The notes below the pieces were generated by a model. The model did not search any database and was not told where the DNA came from. It saw only the letters and a list, made by a program, of their open reading frames with translations. This document shows, piece by piece, positions 12,200 to 28,189 of a DNA stretch of 64,000 nt. The translations under genes and the position numbers were made by a program. Source of the DNA: Gerris lacustris (Eukaryota > Arthropoda > Insecta > Hemiptera > Gerridae). The first letter of the stretch is position 1. Each line of letters starts with the position of its first letter. Location: NCBI GenBank assembly GCA_951217055.1, contig OX578279.1, positions 24,916,173 to 24,980,172 of the forward strand, written 5' to 3'.

Positions 12200-14940
12200 T
12201 AAAGTAAATTTCTATGTAAATTTTTGTACATAGCAATAAATTTCTACACTTAATTACTTTAATGAAATTTTAAATCAATTTTATTTGATTACTAGTTATT
12301 TTATTTTATTTTAATTTTAAACAAACTTCTTGTGAGTATCGTTCTATTTTATTTTATTTTTTCAATATACTTTGGTATGCATCCGTTTTAATGTATTTTA
12401 TAATGCGGTGCTTATTTCAAATAAGTCTTAATCTATTTTTTATTGAAGTTTTTTTATTATTTCTGTACATTTTTATAAATACTTTTTTTTACATAATCTC
12501 CCAACTTGTTCACTATTAATTGCTCTCGGAATCATTTACTTCCTTTATTTGTAATGCCATTGCAGTTTGATAAATTAATTTAATAATAGATTATTTTTAA
12601 AATTTACTTTGTTTATACTTTTCCTGGTAATATCACATTTAATTAATTTACTGTTATATTATTTTATTTTGTTTGATTTACTGAAGTTCCTTAAGTTTTA
12701 ATACTGCTAATGGCATTTACTTTTTTTATTTACATTTTTGTAAACATAGATTATTTTATTTAAATTATTTGAAGATAGCTTATTATTGTAATATTTTGTT
12801 TATTACAAATAATTAATTTTTCTATTATATATTATTACTAATATTAATAATTATTTATTATTACAACTTAATAGCATTTTTCTGCTTGAAAAGTAAGCAG
12901 GATGTTATTTTATGATTTATAATCTAGAGTGCGATTTATTCTATATTCACCATTTTAAGTAAATTTATTTAAAATTATAATAATAAAACACAAAATGATA
13001 ACAACTGTTTTCTTTTTTAAATTATTTAATTCATAACAAAATTAATAATTAATAGTTATGTTTGAATTGAATATTCCTTTTTTTTATCATTAAAAATAAA
13101 ACTTTATTAATTTTAATTCTAGTCAATAAATATTTAAACTATGACATTAATACTACAAAGAAAGGATAAACAATTACTAATTATATTTTGAAAAAAAAGT
13201 AAACAATGCTTACAGAAAGAACTACGAGAAATTCGCGTATTCGGTAGCTGAAAGTTATTACAGAACTGTATAGCTCGGAGTTACAGCACTAACTGAACTC
13301 GAGAAAGGAGCTGCGAGACTACAAGTCTAACCCAGCTGATATCACACTCGATACATCGAAACAACATCTTAGTCTCGATACATCACTACACTATTATTAT
13401 TACCTGGCCGACAAAGATAAGAGCCTTCACCCACTGTTTCCCGCTATCTGACCACCAACAAAAACAATGTTTATACCTTTAATTTTATCTGTGAAGTATC
13501 ACGCTTACTTCTTTTTTTCTAAATTTTTACCTAGAAAACACTCGAGTAATTAATTACTTTTAGGTGGTAGAATGAAAAATAATTGCCTTCGTTCTTCGTT
13601 TTGTTTCCTCCACTCTTAAATAGAAGGAAAAAAATAGGGGATTCGTACAAACAATTTTAACCAAGGGTTATTATCGGATTTACATGTTTCTATTATCCTC
13701 AACACGATTTGACTATTTCAAACCTTTTTACGTTTATAACTGCTTCTACTTTTGAAAAAAAAACATGATTCTAATTTCCACAATAACCGAAGAATACTTT
13801 TCCCGGTTAAACAGTACCTAATTCTTATTTTTAAATACTAGGTGCAAACATATATTTAGTTTCATTTTTGTGCTAGTTTGCAACATCTTTGCACCGAGTG
13901 TCCTTAAAAGTTGCGTTTTCCGTGTCCCCCCTTATTTCTAAAAATCACCGAAAAAATCTTAAAAACATCTGTTATTCTTTGTCAAAAAACAAGTTGTAAG
14001 GAATTTTTCATACGTCGCATTTTTTTTTTTTTTTTAAATATCCCCTAAATTTTATAAATTATTATTTTGGGAACAATTTGAGCAGGAGACTTCGGAGTAT
14101 AGTTTCATTGCGTTTAGACGAATATTAAAAGGATTGCTTTATTCAGGGATGGTTTGCGATTAGTTTCTACGAGTAATGATAGTAACTTGTTAAGGGGTAA
14201 TTTCAATAAACGGAATAAATAGTAGTCAAATGAATACAGCCGAAAAGACCGGGCTCAAAAAAATCAAGGTTCCTTCATTGAAAGTTATTAAATAATCTCT
14301 AATAAAATTTTATTTTGATTTATTACCTTTAAATACAATGATAATATAAATGTATCCTTAGTATGTAATATAATAAATAGAATTATAAATATTTCAAAAG
14401 TAATTCGGTTAATTAAAATTTATTATTTGCACAATTTGTGTTAATTTTAAAATAATTATATCCAAATTAGAAACATTAAAAAAACATAATAGCCGGGTGG
14501 TCACAAAATTCATTTATTCAAATTGAAGTAATTGGTGTTTTTACCTTTCAAATACTGTTAATCGTGCTAATATCTATATAAAAAAAAAAAACGGCCCAAG
14601 ACAACTCAGACAAACTTTCTCATATATGAGTTCATAATTACTTAGCCTAGTGTTTTTCATGTATTAGTTTTTGTGATTTCGTTGATGCATTTAATTATTA
14701 TTGAACATTTTATCAAAGAAATAACTTCTCCTCGGCAGGGAATCGAACAAAGCCTCTCACCGTCCGCGTTAAAAGCTATTTTCTGAGGAACTATATTTTT
14801 CCCGGGAAAACGGCTTATACTGTTAGATTCATATTTATATGGACTAAATTTAAGAATCTTTTAATTAAAATCATCGGAACCGTTTTCAAGAAAAAAAAAC
14901 TCTGATTTTTTTTGGGGGGGGCACATTTTAGCTAAAATTT
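12200..14940. other. Intergenic, no gene seen
   Basis: Very AT-rich sequence. A stretch of ordinary composition at 13,200-13,450 has no coding signal that I can support. From about 13,970 ('tttgtcaaaaaacaagttgtaagg') to 15,022 ('cgacagacagacattttt') are decayed pieces resembling the AGGGTCC family at 37.4 kb. A tRNA-like B box, 'gttcgattcc', is on the minus strand near 14,740. Confidence 0.5.
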
Positions 14941-15120
14941 CATAACATGTGTCCCAAATTTCGTCAAAATCGGCCCAGCAGTTTAGGCTCCACGCGTCTG
15001 CAAAGACGACAGACAGACATTTTTAAAAACCACTTTTTTGGACTCAGGAACCTCAAACCTTGTAGAAAAGAACCACAGGTAGAGGTGAATGTAATAAAAT
15101 GTATAACTGCTAGTGAGTTA

Positions 15121-16772
15121 AGGCCCCCATACACGATCAAAATGTTAGCACAAACATGATGTTTGCGCAAACATTTTGACCGTTTATGGGGCTGTTTGAC
15201 CGATTTCTGACTGTTTGCGCAAACATTTTGAAGACAATCAGTCGAGACTGAAAGTTTTGCGCAAAAATTTTGATGGTGTATGGTGCTGTTTGAGTGTTTG
15301 TGCAAACATTTTGAAGCAGATCGGTCGTGTTCGAAATTTTTTGCGCAAACACCGCGGTTTGAACGTTCATAGCCTTTTTTGTAGACAGTGTTCGAATATT
15401 TTTCAAGGTAATCCTGTTCGAATCCCGTCTAGAATGGAGATTATTTATTCTTTACTTTCTCATAAACGCATCAGTATATATTATTGTACAGAGAAAGTAT
15501 AGTAATAGCCCGGAAATTCGATTGAACCGATTACGATTAAATTTGGAATACCTACAAGTTCAGAAAAATTATATCCCAAAGAAAAATCGAGAAATGGACT
15601 TTAGCTCTGGAGCACCACCCCTAAACACCATGAGAAAACCTAAAAAAATATTTTTTTGAAAACTGTTCAGATAATTTTGATTCTAAAAAATGTTTAAATG
15701 TAGTCCATTTAAATACGGATCGAATAGTATAAATATTTTTCCCGAGATTTTATTTTCAAGATTTTGATGAAAATAAATCATATTTTGGTGAAATCAAAAA
15801 CTAACCACCTGTTGAAAATGTTTTAAATATGTTTAAATATAACTTATATTAATTAAATGGGATATTTTTTAACTAGCCCTATTAACTGGCTGCCTTGGGA
15901 CCGAATCAATGGTCGATTAAAAAATGGCCAGTTAAATTATTTCATTTTATTATTTTTGTAACAAGCAAACTAATTTTATAACATTTATATTTACAATTTA
16001 ATGTCCCCACAGCAATGTGACAACTGTACAAGTAACTGCTATAAACATTATCTTTATTTAGAAGTTAATTTTATATGTGTACTACTACTACATATGTATA
16101 TGTGTATTTTATATGTGTACTTACTAATTCAGTAAAAGTATAGGTATAATTTAAAAAAAAAAACTTCGGAAAAATTAAAATTGTTTAGCACCGTTTATTT
16201 ATAATATTGAGTAATATTATTATTATTATAATTTTTTCCCCGCCTGCTGCTCATGGAGAGAGAAATATTCAGAGGGGAAGTTTTAATTGGTTCCCGCTAT
16301 TTATTTCCCGCCAGTTTCTCCTACTGGGAGAAATGCCCGCTCTCCAAATGTGGGAGGGAAGGGCTTTAACTATTCGCGCTAGAAATCAGGACTTTTCATT
16401 GGTTCCCGCTCTTTATTTCCCGCCGGTTTCTTCTAATTATTCATATATCGTATCACCGGTGATGCATTTATTATCTGTGCTTCATTCTCGACCTGTGTTC
16501 CTTTTAGAATATGTAGATTATTATCATGGCCATAACAAATGTTAAATATAGAGAATTCTGGCGTGAATTCATCGCCTTTTATCTTGAATTGCCTGAACTG
16601 GGGACAAGCAGCATATTGTCCCAAGAATTTCACAAAATAAACTGAGGTTTTCATAATCCCGAAACGTGTATATTTATATCAATGTTTGCGCAAACATCAT
16701 GTTTGACGTGTATGGCCTCTGTTTCCGCAAACATGATGTTTGCGCAAAATGTTTGACCGTGTATGGGGGCCT
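15121..16772. mobile_element. Harbinger-like non-autonomous element, 1652 bp, TTA target duplication
   Basis: The termini are AGGCCCCCATACACG and CGTGTATGGGGGCCT, exact inverses, directly flanked by TTA at 15,118-15,120 and 16,773-16,775. The left subterminal 230 bp repeats a motif built on the palindrome TTTGCGCAAA, usually followed by CATTTTGA. The right end has the same motif at 16,681-16,750. No transposase remains. A tRNA-like 'gttcgaatccc' at about 15,416 may be a nested SINE relic. The element sits immediately beside a Ty3/gypsy fragment. Confidence 0.8.
15143..15352. repeat. TTTGCGCAAA-type subterminal repeats
   Basis: Copies or near-copies of TTTGCGCAAA lie around 15,160, 15,217, 15,257, 15,297 (degenerate) and 15,340. 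The first two and the fourth are each followed by 'cattttga'. A spacing of roughly 40-60 bp inside a transposon end fits iterated transposase-binding sites; that role is inferred. Confidence 0.7.
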
Positions 16773-16775
16773 TTA

Positions 16776-17240
16776 GACGCCGATTTTGGAAGAAAACAGG
16801 AACCTGATACAGACTTGAAACAGGTGACAAGATGGATAAATGATGGTTCAAAACTACATTAAAGTTACGTTAAAGTTAAAGGAAGAGGAAGGAAGCATTT
16901 GTCTCTATTGACTCAGAGACATATAATCTGTTTCAAAGACAGGTTGTTGTGTCAAAGTTATACTATACAAGAAAAATAAAGACGATATCTACCAAATTTT
17001 AACACCAGCAAGTTTTATTCAGACGATCATTAACTTTTACCACGGAAGTGAACTTGGAGGTCATCAGAGAGAAGCGAAATCAGTGGTACAAAATAATTTT
17101 AGAAGAATTTGTTTGCAGGTACGGCAGTCCCGTAGAATTACACACTGACCAGGGCAGACAATTTGAATTGAAAGCGAACTGTTTAGAGAAGTGTGCAATC
17201 AATTATTTACGCGCAAATTCACCCCAAAACTGCCTTTGAC
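16776..17240 (+). pseudogene. Ty3/gypsy-type integrase fragment, broken
   Basis: Three pieces in different frames follow the order of a gypsy polyprotein. First is a linker with 'EPDTDLKQVTRWINDGSK'. Next is a zinc-binding-like piece, 'FYHGSELGGHQ'. Last is an integrase-core piece (17,048-17,239) containing 'YGSPVELHTDQGRQFE', the region around the second catalytic Asp. Stops and frame changes separate them, and the downstream catalytic Glu region is gone. It is a dead fragment. Assignment to gypsy rather than BEL or copia rests on the G(S/T)P..LHTDQG wording. Confidence 0.7.
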
Positions 17241-19240
17241 TTGAAATAATCTCTGAAAATACCCCTAAATTGTATTCGCCCCCAACGGCCGAGGCACCTT
17301 CTTAAGAGGAAAATAGTGCGACGTGTTTACTTGTAATTGGGCTTGTTTTGGTTATTAATGTTGGCATATTGTTATTGAGTTTTGATTGGAATTTATTCTA
17401 TTCTAGTGAATTTTTTAAAGCGGCTACATTACATAAGTAAATGCTAAAGTAAGATTATTGAGAATAATAATAGGCCATAAAAATCCTTTATAGTTATGCA
17501 TTTTGGTTGTGTGCTATCGGTAATATCATTTGTAATAAATAAATTAATAATATTATGTTTTTATAGTGGTATAAATTAATTAATTAATAGAATGTTTTAT
17601 ATTGATATTAATTAATTAATATGATATTTGTGTATTGTTACAGAGTCTTTTTGCAAAGTTTCAGACCGATTGGATGACTGGCATTAACCAGGTTCCAGGT
17701 TAATTAGTCCTCCAAAGATTTTTGACGACAGGCACAAACAAAAACGTAGATAATATAAAGGATTTGAAAAGTAACTTTTATAAATAAACATAACCTATAA
17801 ATAAACTTATAAAAAATGTTTAACCTAATAATGAAAATTGTAGATAATTTTTACTTTGTTAAAACATCAAAGGATGATTGAGTAATTTAAATTCTAAATA
17901 CATATATGATATGTATATATTAATCTATAAATTTACATAATGTCGTATTACCTTTAGCTTCCTGAAGAAATAAAGTCATTTATCATAAAAATAATCTTCC
18001 TGTAAGTTGTAAATATGCAATAAAACTTCACCGCGAAAATAAAACGTGAACTGAAAAAGAGCTGATTGTGATATAAATATAATTTCTAAAAATAAACACC
18101 AACAATCTTTAATCATACAAACAAAAGGATAAACCTAAATATAAGTAAATTAGACGCGATTAAACAAGACATTTAAAAGCAAAACAGTAATTTAAATAAG
18201 ATAGAGATATTCAAACAGGTATAAATAGAAAAAAGAGAATGAACGACATGAGGATGAGGAGTAAAAACTGAAACATCCGAAACCGCCGAGATTCAAGGTC
18301 GTACTAGAATACGTTCAAATGATCCGAAAAGAAACCCACAGTAAACAGTGTTGTGCCAATTTATTTAACAATTTATTTTGATTTTTTTTTTTCTTTTACA
18401 ACAATTAATTTATCCATGTGTAGTAATGAACAATCTAATAAAATTTAATAATTAACATTATCTGCCTTCTATTTAATTAAATTATCTGCTCAATAGGTTG
18501 ATTAAAGAAAGACCTAATAATGATCAAAATGTAAATATTTTACAAATTCATAACGGTAAATATAAACAGTGGTTAAATGTTATAAAACCATTTATTGAGT
18601 AAAAATTATGCTTCTTTATTGAAAAGTTTATTTTAATAAATAATATTTCACTTATATTATTATTATTTTACATCACAATGTTAGGTTGGCACCGCTGATT
18701 TCAAATCTTAAACTTATAACGTTTATTATTTATTTATAAACTGATTGTTTTTCCTCTCTCTCTCCTCTTCTATTTATTATACAACTCTACGAAATCTGAA
18801 TAATTAAATTGAATAATAACAAGAAAATGGAGGTAATTCTAATATTGATTAAGTTGAAGAAAATGGTTTCTTTAAATTAGATAGGTTCTACTCCCTCAGT
18901 TTTGCTACTCAGTCATATATACACAGTAGCCACATGCAACAAAGTGGACGATGATTGGCTGGACAAAATCAGGAGGAGAACAAACTTTTTTTAATAAAAA
19001 ATAATTGCAGTGTGCGCAAAAAGGTAAAGTAAAATTTAGTTTGGTCAGGTTTAGACTCCTTTATTGAATTAACTATAGAGAAATTAGAAATATAACATCC
19101 CTTATTATACTATTATACTTTATTTGTTTTAACAAAGCTTTTAACTAGCTGGAAGAAGCAGAGGTAAAAGGGACTTACATAGAAATCATAGAGAATATAA
19201 TATATTAAAATGGACAATCCTTTGTACCTTTTATAATTCC
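17241..19240. other. Intergenic, no gene seen
   Basis: AT-rich sequence without supportable exons or element ends. Confidence 0.5.
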
Positions 19241-19247
19241 TATACTC

Positions 19248-19470
19248 ATGTCATTATACTTTGTAAATCTGACAGCTCAGAATGACCAACCTATGTGAGG
19301 GGAAAAATAAAACTACTAGGCGGTTATCTAAAGTTTATCTATTGATATTTTTGTTTGTTTAGTTAGCCCCACCTACTACCCGCCAAAATCTCGAGCTCTC
19401 TTGGCTCCCCTCCTTTTTTTTCCGATTTTCCCGCGCTGTCAGAATAACAAAGTATAACGGCATGAGTATA
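19248..19470. mobile_element. Foldback element related to the 55.9-kb palindrome
   Basis: The left end 'ttcctatactcatg...attatactttgt...ctgacagc' is the inverse of the right end 'gctgtcag...acaaagtataa...catgagtataggaa'. The internal 'cccgccaaaatctcgagctctc' and 'ctgacagc' followed by A/T are shared with the palindrome at 55,882-56,078, so the two appear to be one family. Confidence 0.6.
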
Positions 19471-19629
19471 GGAAAGGCATTCAAAGAGCTAACATGAAAA
19501 AAGTATTCTCAGCAAAAATTTAACAAACTTAAAGTTTGTAGCTGTAATTTTCCTCAGACGGAGCTAGCTGAAAAGAAGATAATGATCACAGAGTTAATGT
19601 ATGCAGAAACTAAGGAATCACAATTAACT

Positions 19630-20180
19630 GTTCAAAATCAAAACCGTTGTCAAAAGCAAACCAGAGTCCAATAGAGGTGAAGGAAGAACGGATTGAACAT
19701 CTGAGGCAGCAAGTGGCTTTTCATGGTACAATAAGCAGCGAGTTAAACAGAAAATTAATTTGGTTTGAAGAAATATTAGTCTCTCAAGAAGGCTTTTAAA
19801 GGCTGCATATTGGACAAAATAAAGATTCAAATGTAGCAGAGCTGTATTTTCCCCACAGTGTTATATGGAATTTAGACCGGAGAGTGGTTTCAACACAGTG
19901 CCAGATTGTTAGCGCAATGTTTGGAATAAGCAGGAAAGAAAGAGTAAGAAACGGACAGTTAATCGGAAGAAGTGGAGACGAATGCATGACAAAATAAGGA
20001 CATAAAGCAAAGTGGAAATGGGCAAGTCATGTTACAGACTGAAACCAGACAGGATAGAAACTGAGTGGACCCCATACAAAGTAGAGGAAGACTAATATGA
20101 AGATGGTCAGACAAGTTTGTGGAGAGAATGGAGAATCTATGGCACAGAACAGCTAAGGACAATCTAACCTGGAATTAAGC
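19630..20180 (+). pseudogene. Non-LTR retrotransposon (LINE) reverse transcriptase 3' fragment
   Basis: On the plus strand, broken frames match the end of RTE/Jockey-type ORF2. In order they are an 'SELNRKLIWFEEIL'-like segment, 'VLYG', 'MFGISRKERVRNGQLIGRSG', and 'KAKWKWASHVTD' followed by a W-rich tail. This is the usual 'LGxxxRDRxRN...KLKWxWAGHxxR' region after the polymerase palm. Several stops and frame shifts show that it is dead. Minus-strand frames here are shadows. Confidence 0.65.
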
Positions 20181-20513
20181 TGTAGCTGTAAAATGAAACC
20201 TCTATTCAATAACCCCTTATAGAAGGAGGCATTTTGCTTCAAAAGAAGTGTCGTAAAGCTATTATTATAACAAAATTAACTAATAATAAATAATTATCAG
20301 TGACACAACAGCCTTTGGACAGCTTATACAACTATATGTGTTTTGGACACACAGGGTTAGCTTGTTGCTTCATCAGCTTTATAAACCATATCATAATTGA
20401 CATTTGCAACCAGATATATTGCCACTTCACTTAAGTGGCTGCCTATTTAAATCACAACTCAGGGTGAACACTGAGCATGGGGCACCTTACCAGAGTCAGA
20501 ATTCTAACCCTTA

Positions 20514-20809
20514 GGCGGCTTTCACACCGAAGTAGCAAGTCGCAGGATGACTGCGTCCTAGTAGCACTAGATTATCTAAGGAGTCGAGGTAATTTAATGA
20601 GCCTACACACCAAAGATGCAAGTGCGACGTGCATCCTGAAAGCAACTGACATGTGCAACGCGAGAACCAGCCGGCTGGTTCGCGCGTCGCACATGCCACT
20701 TGCATCTTCGGTGTGGAGGCTCTCGTTCAATTACCTCGACTCCTTAGATAATCCGGTGTTACCAGGATGCATGCATCCTGCGACTTGCTACTTCGGTGTG
20801 AAAGCCGCC
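20514..20809. mobile_element. Harbinger-like palindromic MITE, 296 bp, TTA target duplication
   Basis: The ends are GGCGGCTTTCACACCGAAG and the exact inverse, with TTA immediately outside both (20,511-20,513 and 20,810-20,812). Most of the element is one large foldback: 'gtagcaagtcgcaggatg', 'tcgaggtaat' and 'gatgcaagtg' are all mirrored. It is notably GC-richer than its surroundings. The long frames across it are consequences of the palindrome. Confidence 0.85.
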
Positions 20810-20829
20810 TTAGCTTCCCCTCCTGCTTC

Positions 20830-24720
<3,891 letters not shown>

Positions 24721-24744
24721 CAAAACTTTGAGATAACATAGGGA

Positions 24745-25440
24745 TTTTATTGGTTTCTGCAGCCAGAGTCTAATAAATGTTGATCTCTGGAGGAGACTGG
24801 GATAATTCACAAGGGAGTTTGCTCATGAAGAGCAGTTCTCATGAGAATGATCCTTGCAATAGGTTTCAAATGTTGGGATTCACAATATCTCTTAACAGTC
24901 TCCTCAGGAAGACCTAGATTTATTAACATAGTTATTTTATGGGATAGGTTTCCGCAGCTGGAGTCTAATAGATGTTGATCTTTGAAGGAGACCGGGATCA
25001 TTCTCAAGGGAACTGCTCATCATGAGCTAACTCCCTTAAGAATGATCCCTGTAATAGGTTCCAAATGTTGGGATTCATTATCTCTTAACAGTCTCCTCAG
25101 GAAGACCTAGATTTATTAACAAAGTGATAGCATCCACAGCCAGAGTCTAATAAATGTTGATCTCTGAAGGAGACCGGGATCATTCTAAAGGGAGTTCCTC
25201 GTCAAGTTGCTCATGATGAGCAAACTCCCTTGAGAATGAGAATAAACCTGTAATAGGTTCCAAATGTTGGGATTCACAATATCTCTTATCAGTCTCCTCA
25301 GGAAGACCTAAATTTATTAACATGATGTGGTTTTATAGCATAGATTTCCAGTTTTCAAGGGAGAATGATCCATGTAATAAGTTTTAAACGTCAGGATTAA
25401 CCAACTCTTCTCAGGAAGACCTAGATTTATTAACATAGTG
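24745..25440. repeat. Tandem foldback units of about 200 bp, three complete plus a partial
   Basis: Each unit begins around 'agagtctaataaatgttgatctctg' wording with 'ggagac', passes 'gggatcattctcaaggga', and ends with the inverse series 'gagaatgatcc', 'ggttccaaatgttgggattca', 'gtctcctcaggaagacc' and 'agatttattaac'. Units recur near 24,765, 24,960, 25,140 and, without the left arm, 25,345. Each unit is itself an inverted repeat. A diverged single copy lies near 32,650-32,750. Confidence 0.75.
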
Positions 25441-25824
25441 ATGCTTAACACCATCAAACAACTAAACTATACTGCAATTATTATTGTACAGCTAAGGAAA
25501 TAAATGTTAACTCAAATCAAGAATTAACTGAGCTGCTATTCCTTTTTTTTAGAGGCAAGTTAAGAGAACAGGTTGAACTGAGAGAATCAACACAACGAAC
25601 TTTGACTCTAAATTAACTTGACATGATCAAACTGAAATGAAATTTAGCCACTTTTAGGAGCACAGATAAAATCAAGATGAGCAATGAGCTATTGACATGA
25701 AGAAAGAACTAAACTATGTGTCAAAATCATGTTGCTTGAAATCACTGAACATACTTTCACAAACAAAAAGCAAAGTATAAATTAAATTTCACCAAAAAAC
25801 TAGACTCTAATACTAAATATGTGT

Positions 25825-25846
25825 AAAAAAAAAAAAAAAAAAAAAA
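25825..25846. repeat. poly(A) run
   Basis: Twenty-two consecutive A. Confidence 0.9.
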
Positions 25847-26201
25847 CCTAACCAACGGCAACCCCCTTGATCTTATGTAATTATTTTTTCCTTTTGCAGA
25901 TAATTAGTTAAAAAAGTGAAGACTTAAAATTTGTTTGAGCGAGAAGCCACCTCAAAAACCAAATAAATTCTAAGATATACTTAAAATTTTATATTTTTAC
26001 CTTGAATAATAAATTTAAACATTGAAAACACAAGTACAAAGGAAAAACTTATTAATTTTTGCCTAACACTGTAACTTAAAATAACATACATTTAAGCTTA
26101 AAATTCAAATTCACCTTAGAAGCTTTTATTCTCTATAAAAGTAAATCACAAAAAGACATTACTATTCTAATAAATAAATAAGATATATGTTTATTGTATT
26201 G

Positions 26202-26203
<2 letters not shown>

Positions 26204-26233
<30 letters not shown>
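26204..26233. repeat. poly(T) run
   Basis: About 30 consecutive T. There is no recognisable retrocopy upstream on the minus strand. Confidence 0.95.
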
Positions 26234-26234
<1 letters not shown>

Positions 26235-27689
26235 TAGCACATTTAAAATATAATATTTAAGGTACCACAAACTAATTAACTAAGTAAAACTATACATAAT
26301 TAACTAATTAATTATGTATTTATTATGAGTATATAATAGTTATACTTAAATAATTTCTTAAGTTAAATAAAAGTAAACAAAAATTAAAATTAAAGGAGTA
26401 AAATAGTAATCCTCTTATTATATTCTTATTATTACTTTACATTAATAATAATAATAAAACAAAAATGTGTGATAGTAAAAAAATAATAAAATAAAAATTA
26501 CTATTTTATCCAGAAATTAAATGAAACTAACAAGAACCAACAACCAATTTATGGCACCAAAATGTAAAAATTAATAATTTGTAAATAAAAAAAATAAGGT
26601 ATTTGTTATCTTGAGTTACTGTTTTGTAAAATAAATATTGAAATGAAAAAAGAAAATTGATAATAAACCGGTAGTGGGAGTAAATTATTAATAAAATTGT
26701 GAGGACATATCCACAAGTTTAATTTATGATACAAAAATAAAAATATGTTTGAGTTTATTAGTTTTTCTTTTAATTACTCTATGATTAATTGATTGACTTT
26801 TAGAAAGCTCTTCTGTTAAACATCATCCTCATATATATCTATCCAACAAATCAATTCAGAAATTTGGATAATATTTACCAGAAATATTAATTATATCTCC
26901 ATACTAAGAAATATATTTTATTTTAGCGTAAAAATACATTAATATTTTAATAATCAGGCAAGAAATGCTTTGATAAAGACAGTTTTTCAAGAGGATATAC
27001 AGTCTGAAACGTAACGTTTAGAACGAATTACAGAGATTAGCTCAGTTCTAGTATTCAAAATACTTTTCTCATATTATAAATCTTTAGCTACAAGGGATTC
27101 AACATATAGAATGAGAAAAAATCTTTGTAAAAAAGATCAACATATCAGGATATTTGAAAAAATACAAAGATTAATCTCAATAAAGGCACTCATACTAAGA
27201 ATAATTAGCTAAAATGTATATAACAAACATTATGAGCTAGCTTAAGACTGATCTTTGTAAAGGGTTTGAAATTACTTAATCTCAAACGTGGTTTCCTCAG
27301 GAATATAAATTCTGGCAGCAAAAACACTCCAAAATGAGTAATGCTCTTTCTTAGATCAAACGTTTGAAAGTGAATCTACTTTATATTAATAAAAACTAGT
27401 AAGTTTAATATATATAATTTTATTACATATTTCCCCCCTATCTAAATAGAGGAGAAATAAGATTTCAACCTTTAAAAGATAAATACTCGTCTTATGAATC
27501 TAAGTCTTGGAAAATAGTTTTGTGATGTTCCATAAATCAAAGGAAGCAAAGAAAATTCTAATCTTGTTGATGAACTATAGATTAATAAAGCAAAAAAAAA
27601 ATAAAAGCAATGATTATGTTATCAATTGTATGAATTTCTGATTAGAGTTATATTGACATAACTAAATACTGTCTAATTTTTCATTGTGA

Positions 27690-28180
27690 ATAAAACTCAA
27701 AGAGAAAAAATGATCAGATTATTGACAAACCCAAACTAAACTATTCTTACATTCAATATTGACTTTATTGGGAGCCAATAAAGAGCACTGGATTTTGAAG
27801 AAGTTTTTCGAGAAGTTCGGGTTACCTAGGCAAATAAAAAACTAAAGTTCGTAGGCTTCTGCGGTTACAATTATAATGAAGTTCTAGGTCTTCCGGTGGT
27901 GACCACGTCTCAAAGGTTGTAAATCCAAATGTTTCGCTCCTAATGCCAGAAGCATCTACAGGGGTATTCATGACAGTTCACACCACCAACAGAGTGTTCA
28001 TGGTGGTGTGAACTGTCATGAACACCCCTGAAGATGCTTCTAGCATTAGGAGCGAAACGTACAGGACGTACCCTTCGAGACGCAGTCACCACCAGAAGAC
28101 CTAGAACTGTAAATAATTTTATATTAAAATATTTTCAGCAATTGTTGACAATAAACCAATTTCTACTCTTTGAGTTTTAT
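27690..28180. mobile_element. Long inverted repeat with hammerhead-like motifs
   Basis: The outer ends are 'aataaaactcaaagag' and the inverse 'ctttgagttttattta'. The inner arms (27,881-27,985 and 28,000-28,107) mirror 'gttctaggtcttc', 'ggtggtga' and 'tgaactgtcatgaa'. The right arm carries CTGAAGA (28,028-28,034), a 6-bp stem GCTTCT/AGGAGC (28,036-28,041 and 28,048-28,053) and GAAACGT (28,054-28,060). In the left arm the core is mutated to CTGTAGA. It is probably two opposed partial copies of one retroelement end. Confidence 0.6.
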
Positions 28181-28189
28181 TTAGTGTGT

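Noticed and set aside
14725..14770. tRNA gene on the minus strand
   Set aside because: Only a B-box-like 'gttcgattcc' is present. There is no acceptor stem, anticodon arm or A box of correct spacing, so at most a SINE relic.
14964..15502. Overlapping frames on both strands near 15.1-15.5 kb
   Set aside because: They are produced by TTTGCGCAAA-type palindromic repeats inside a transposon end.
24745..25440. CRISPR-like array
   Set aside because: The units are about 200 bp foldbacks without unique spacers, in a eukaryotic genome.
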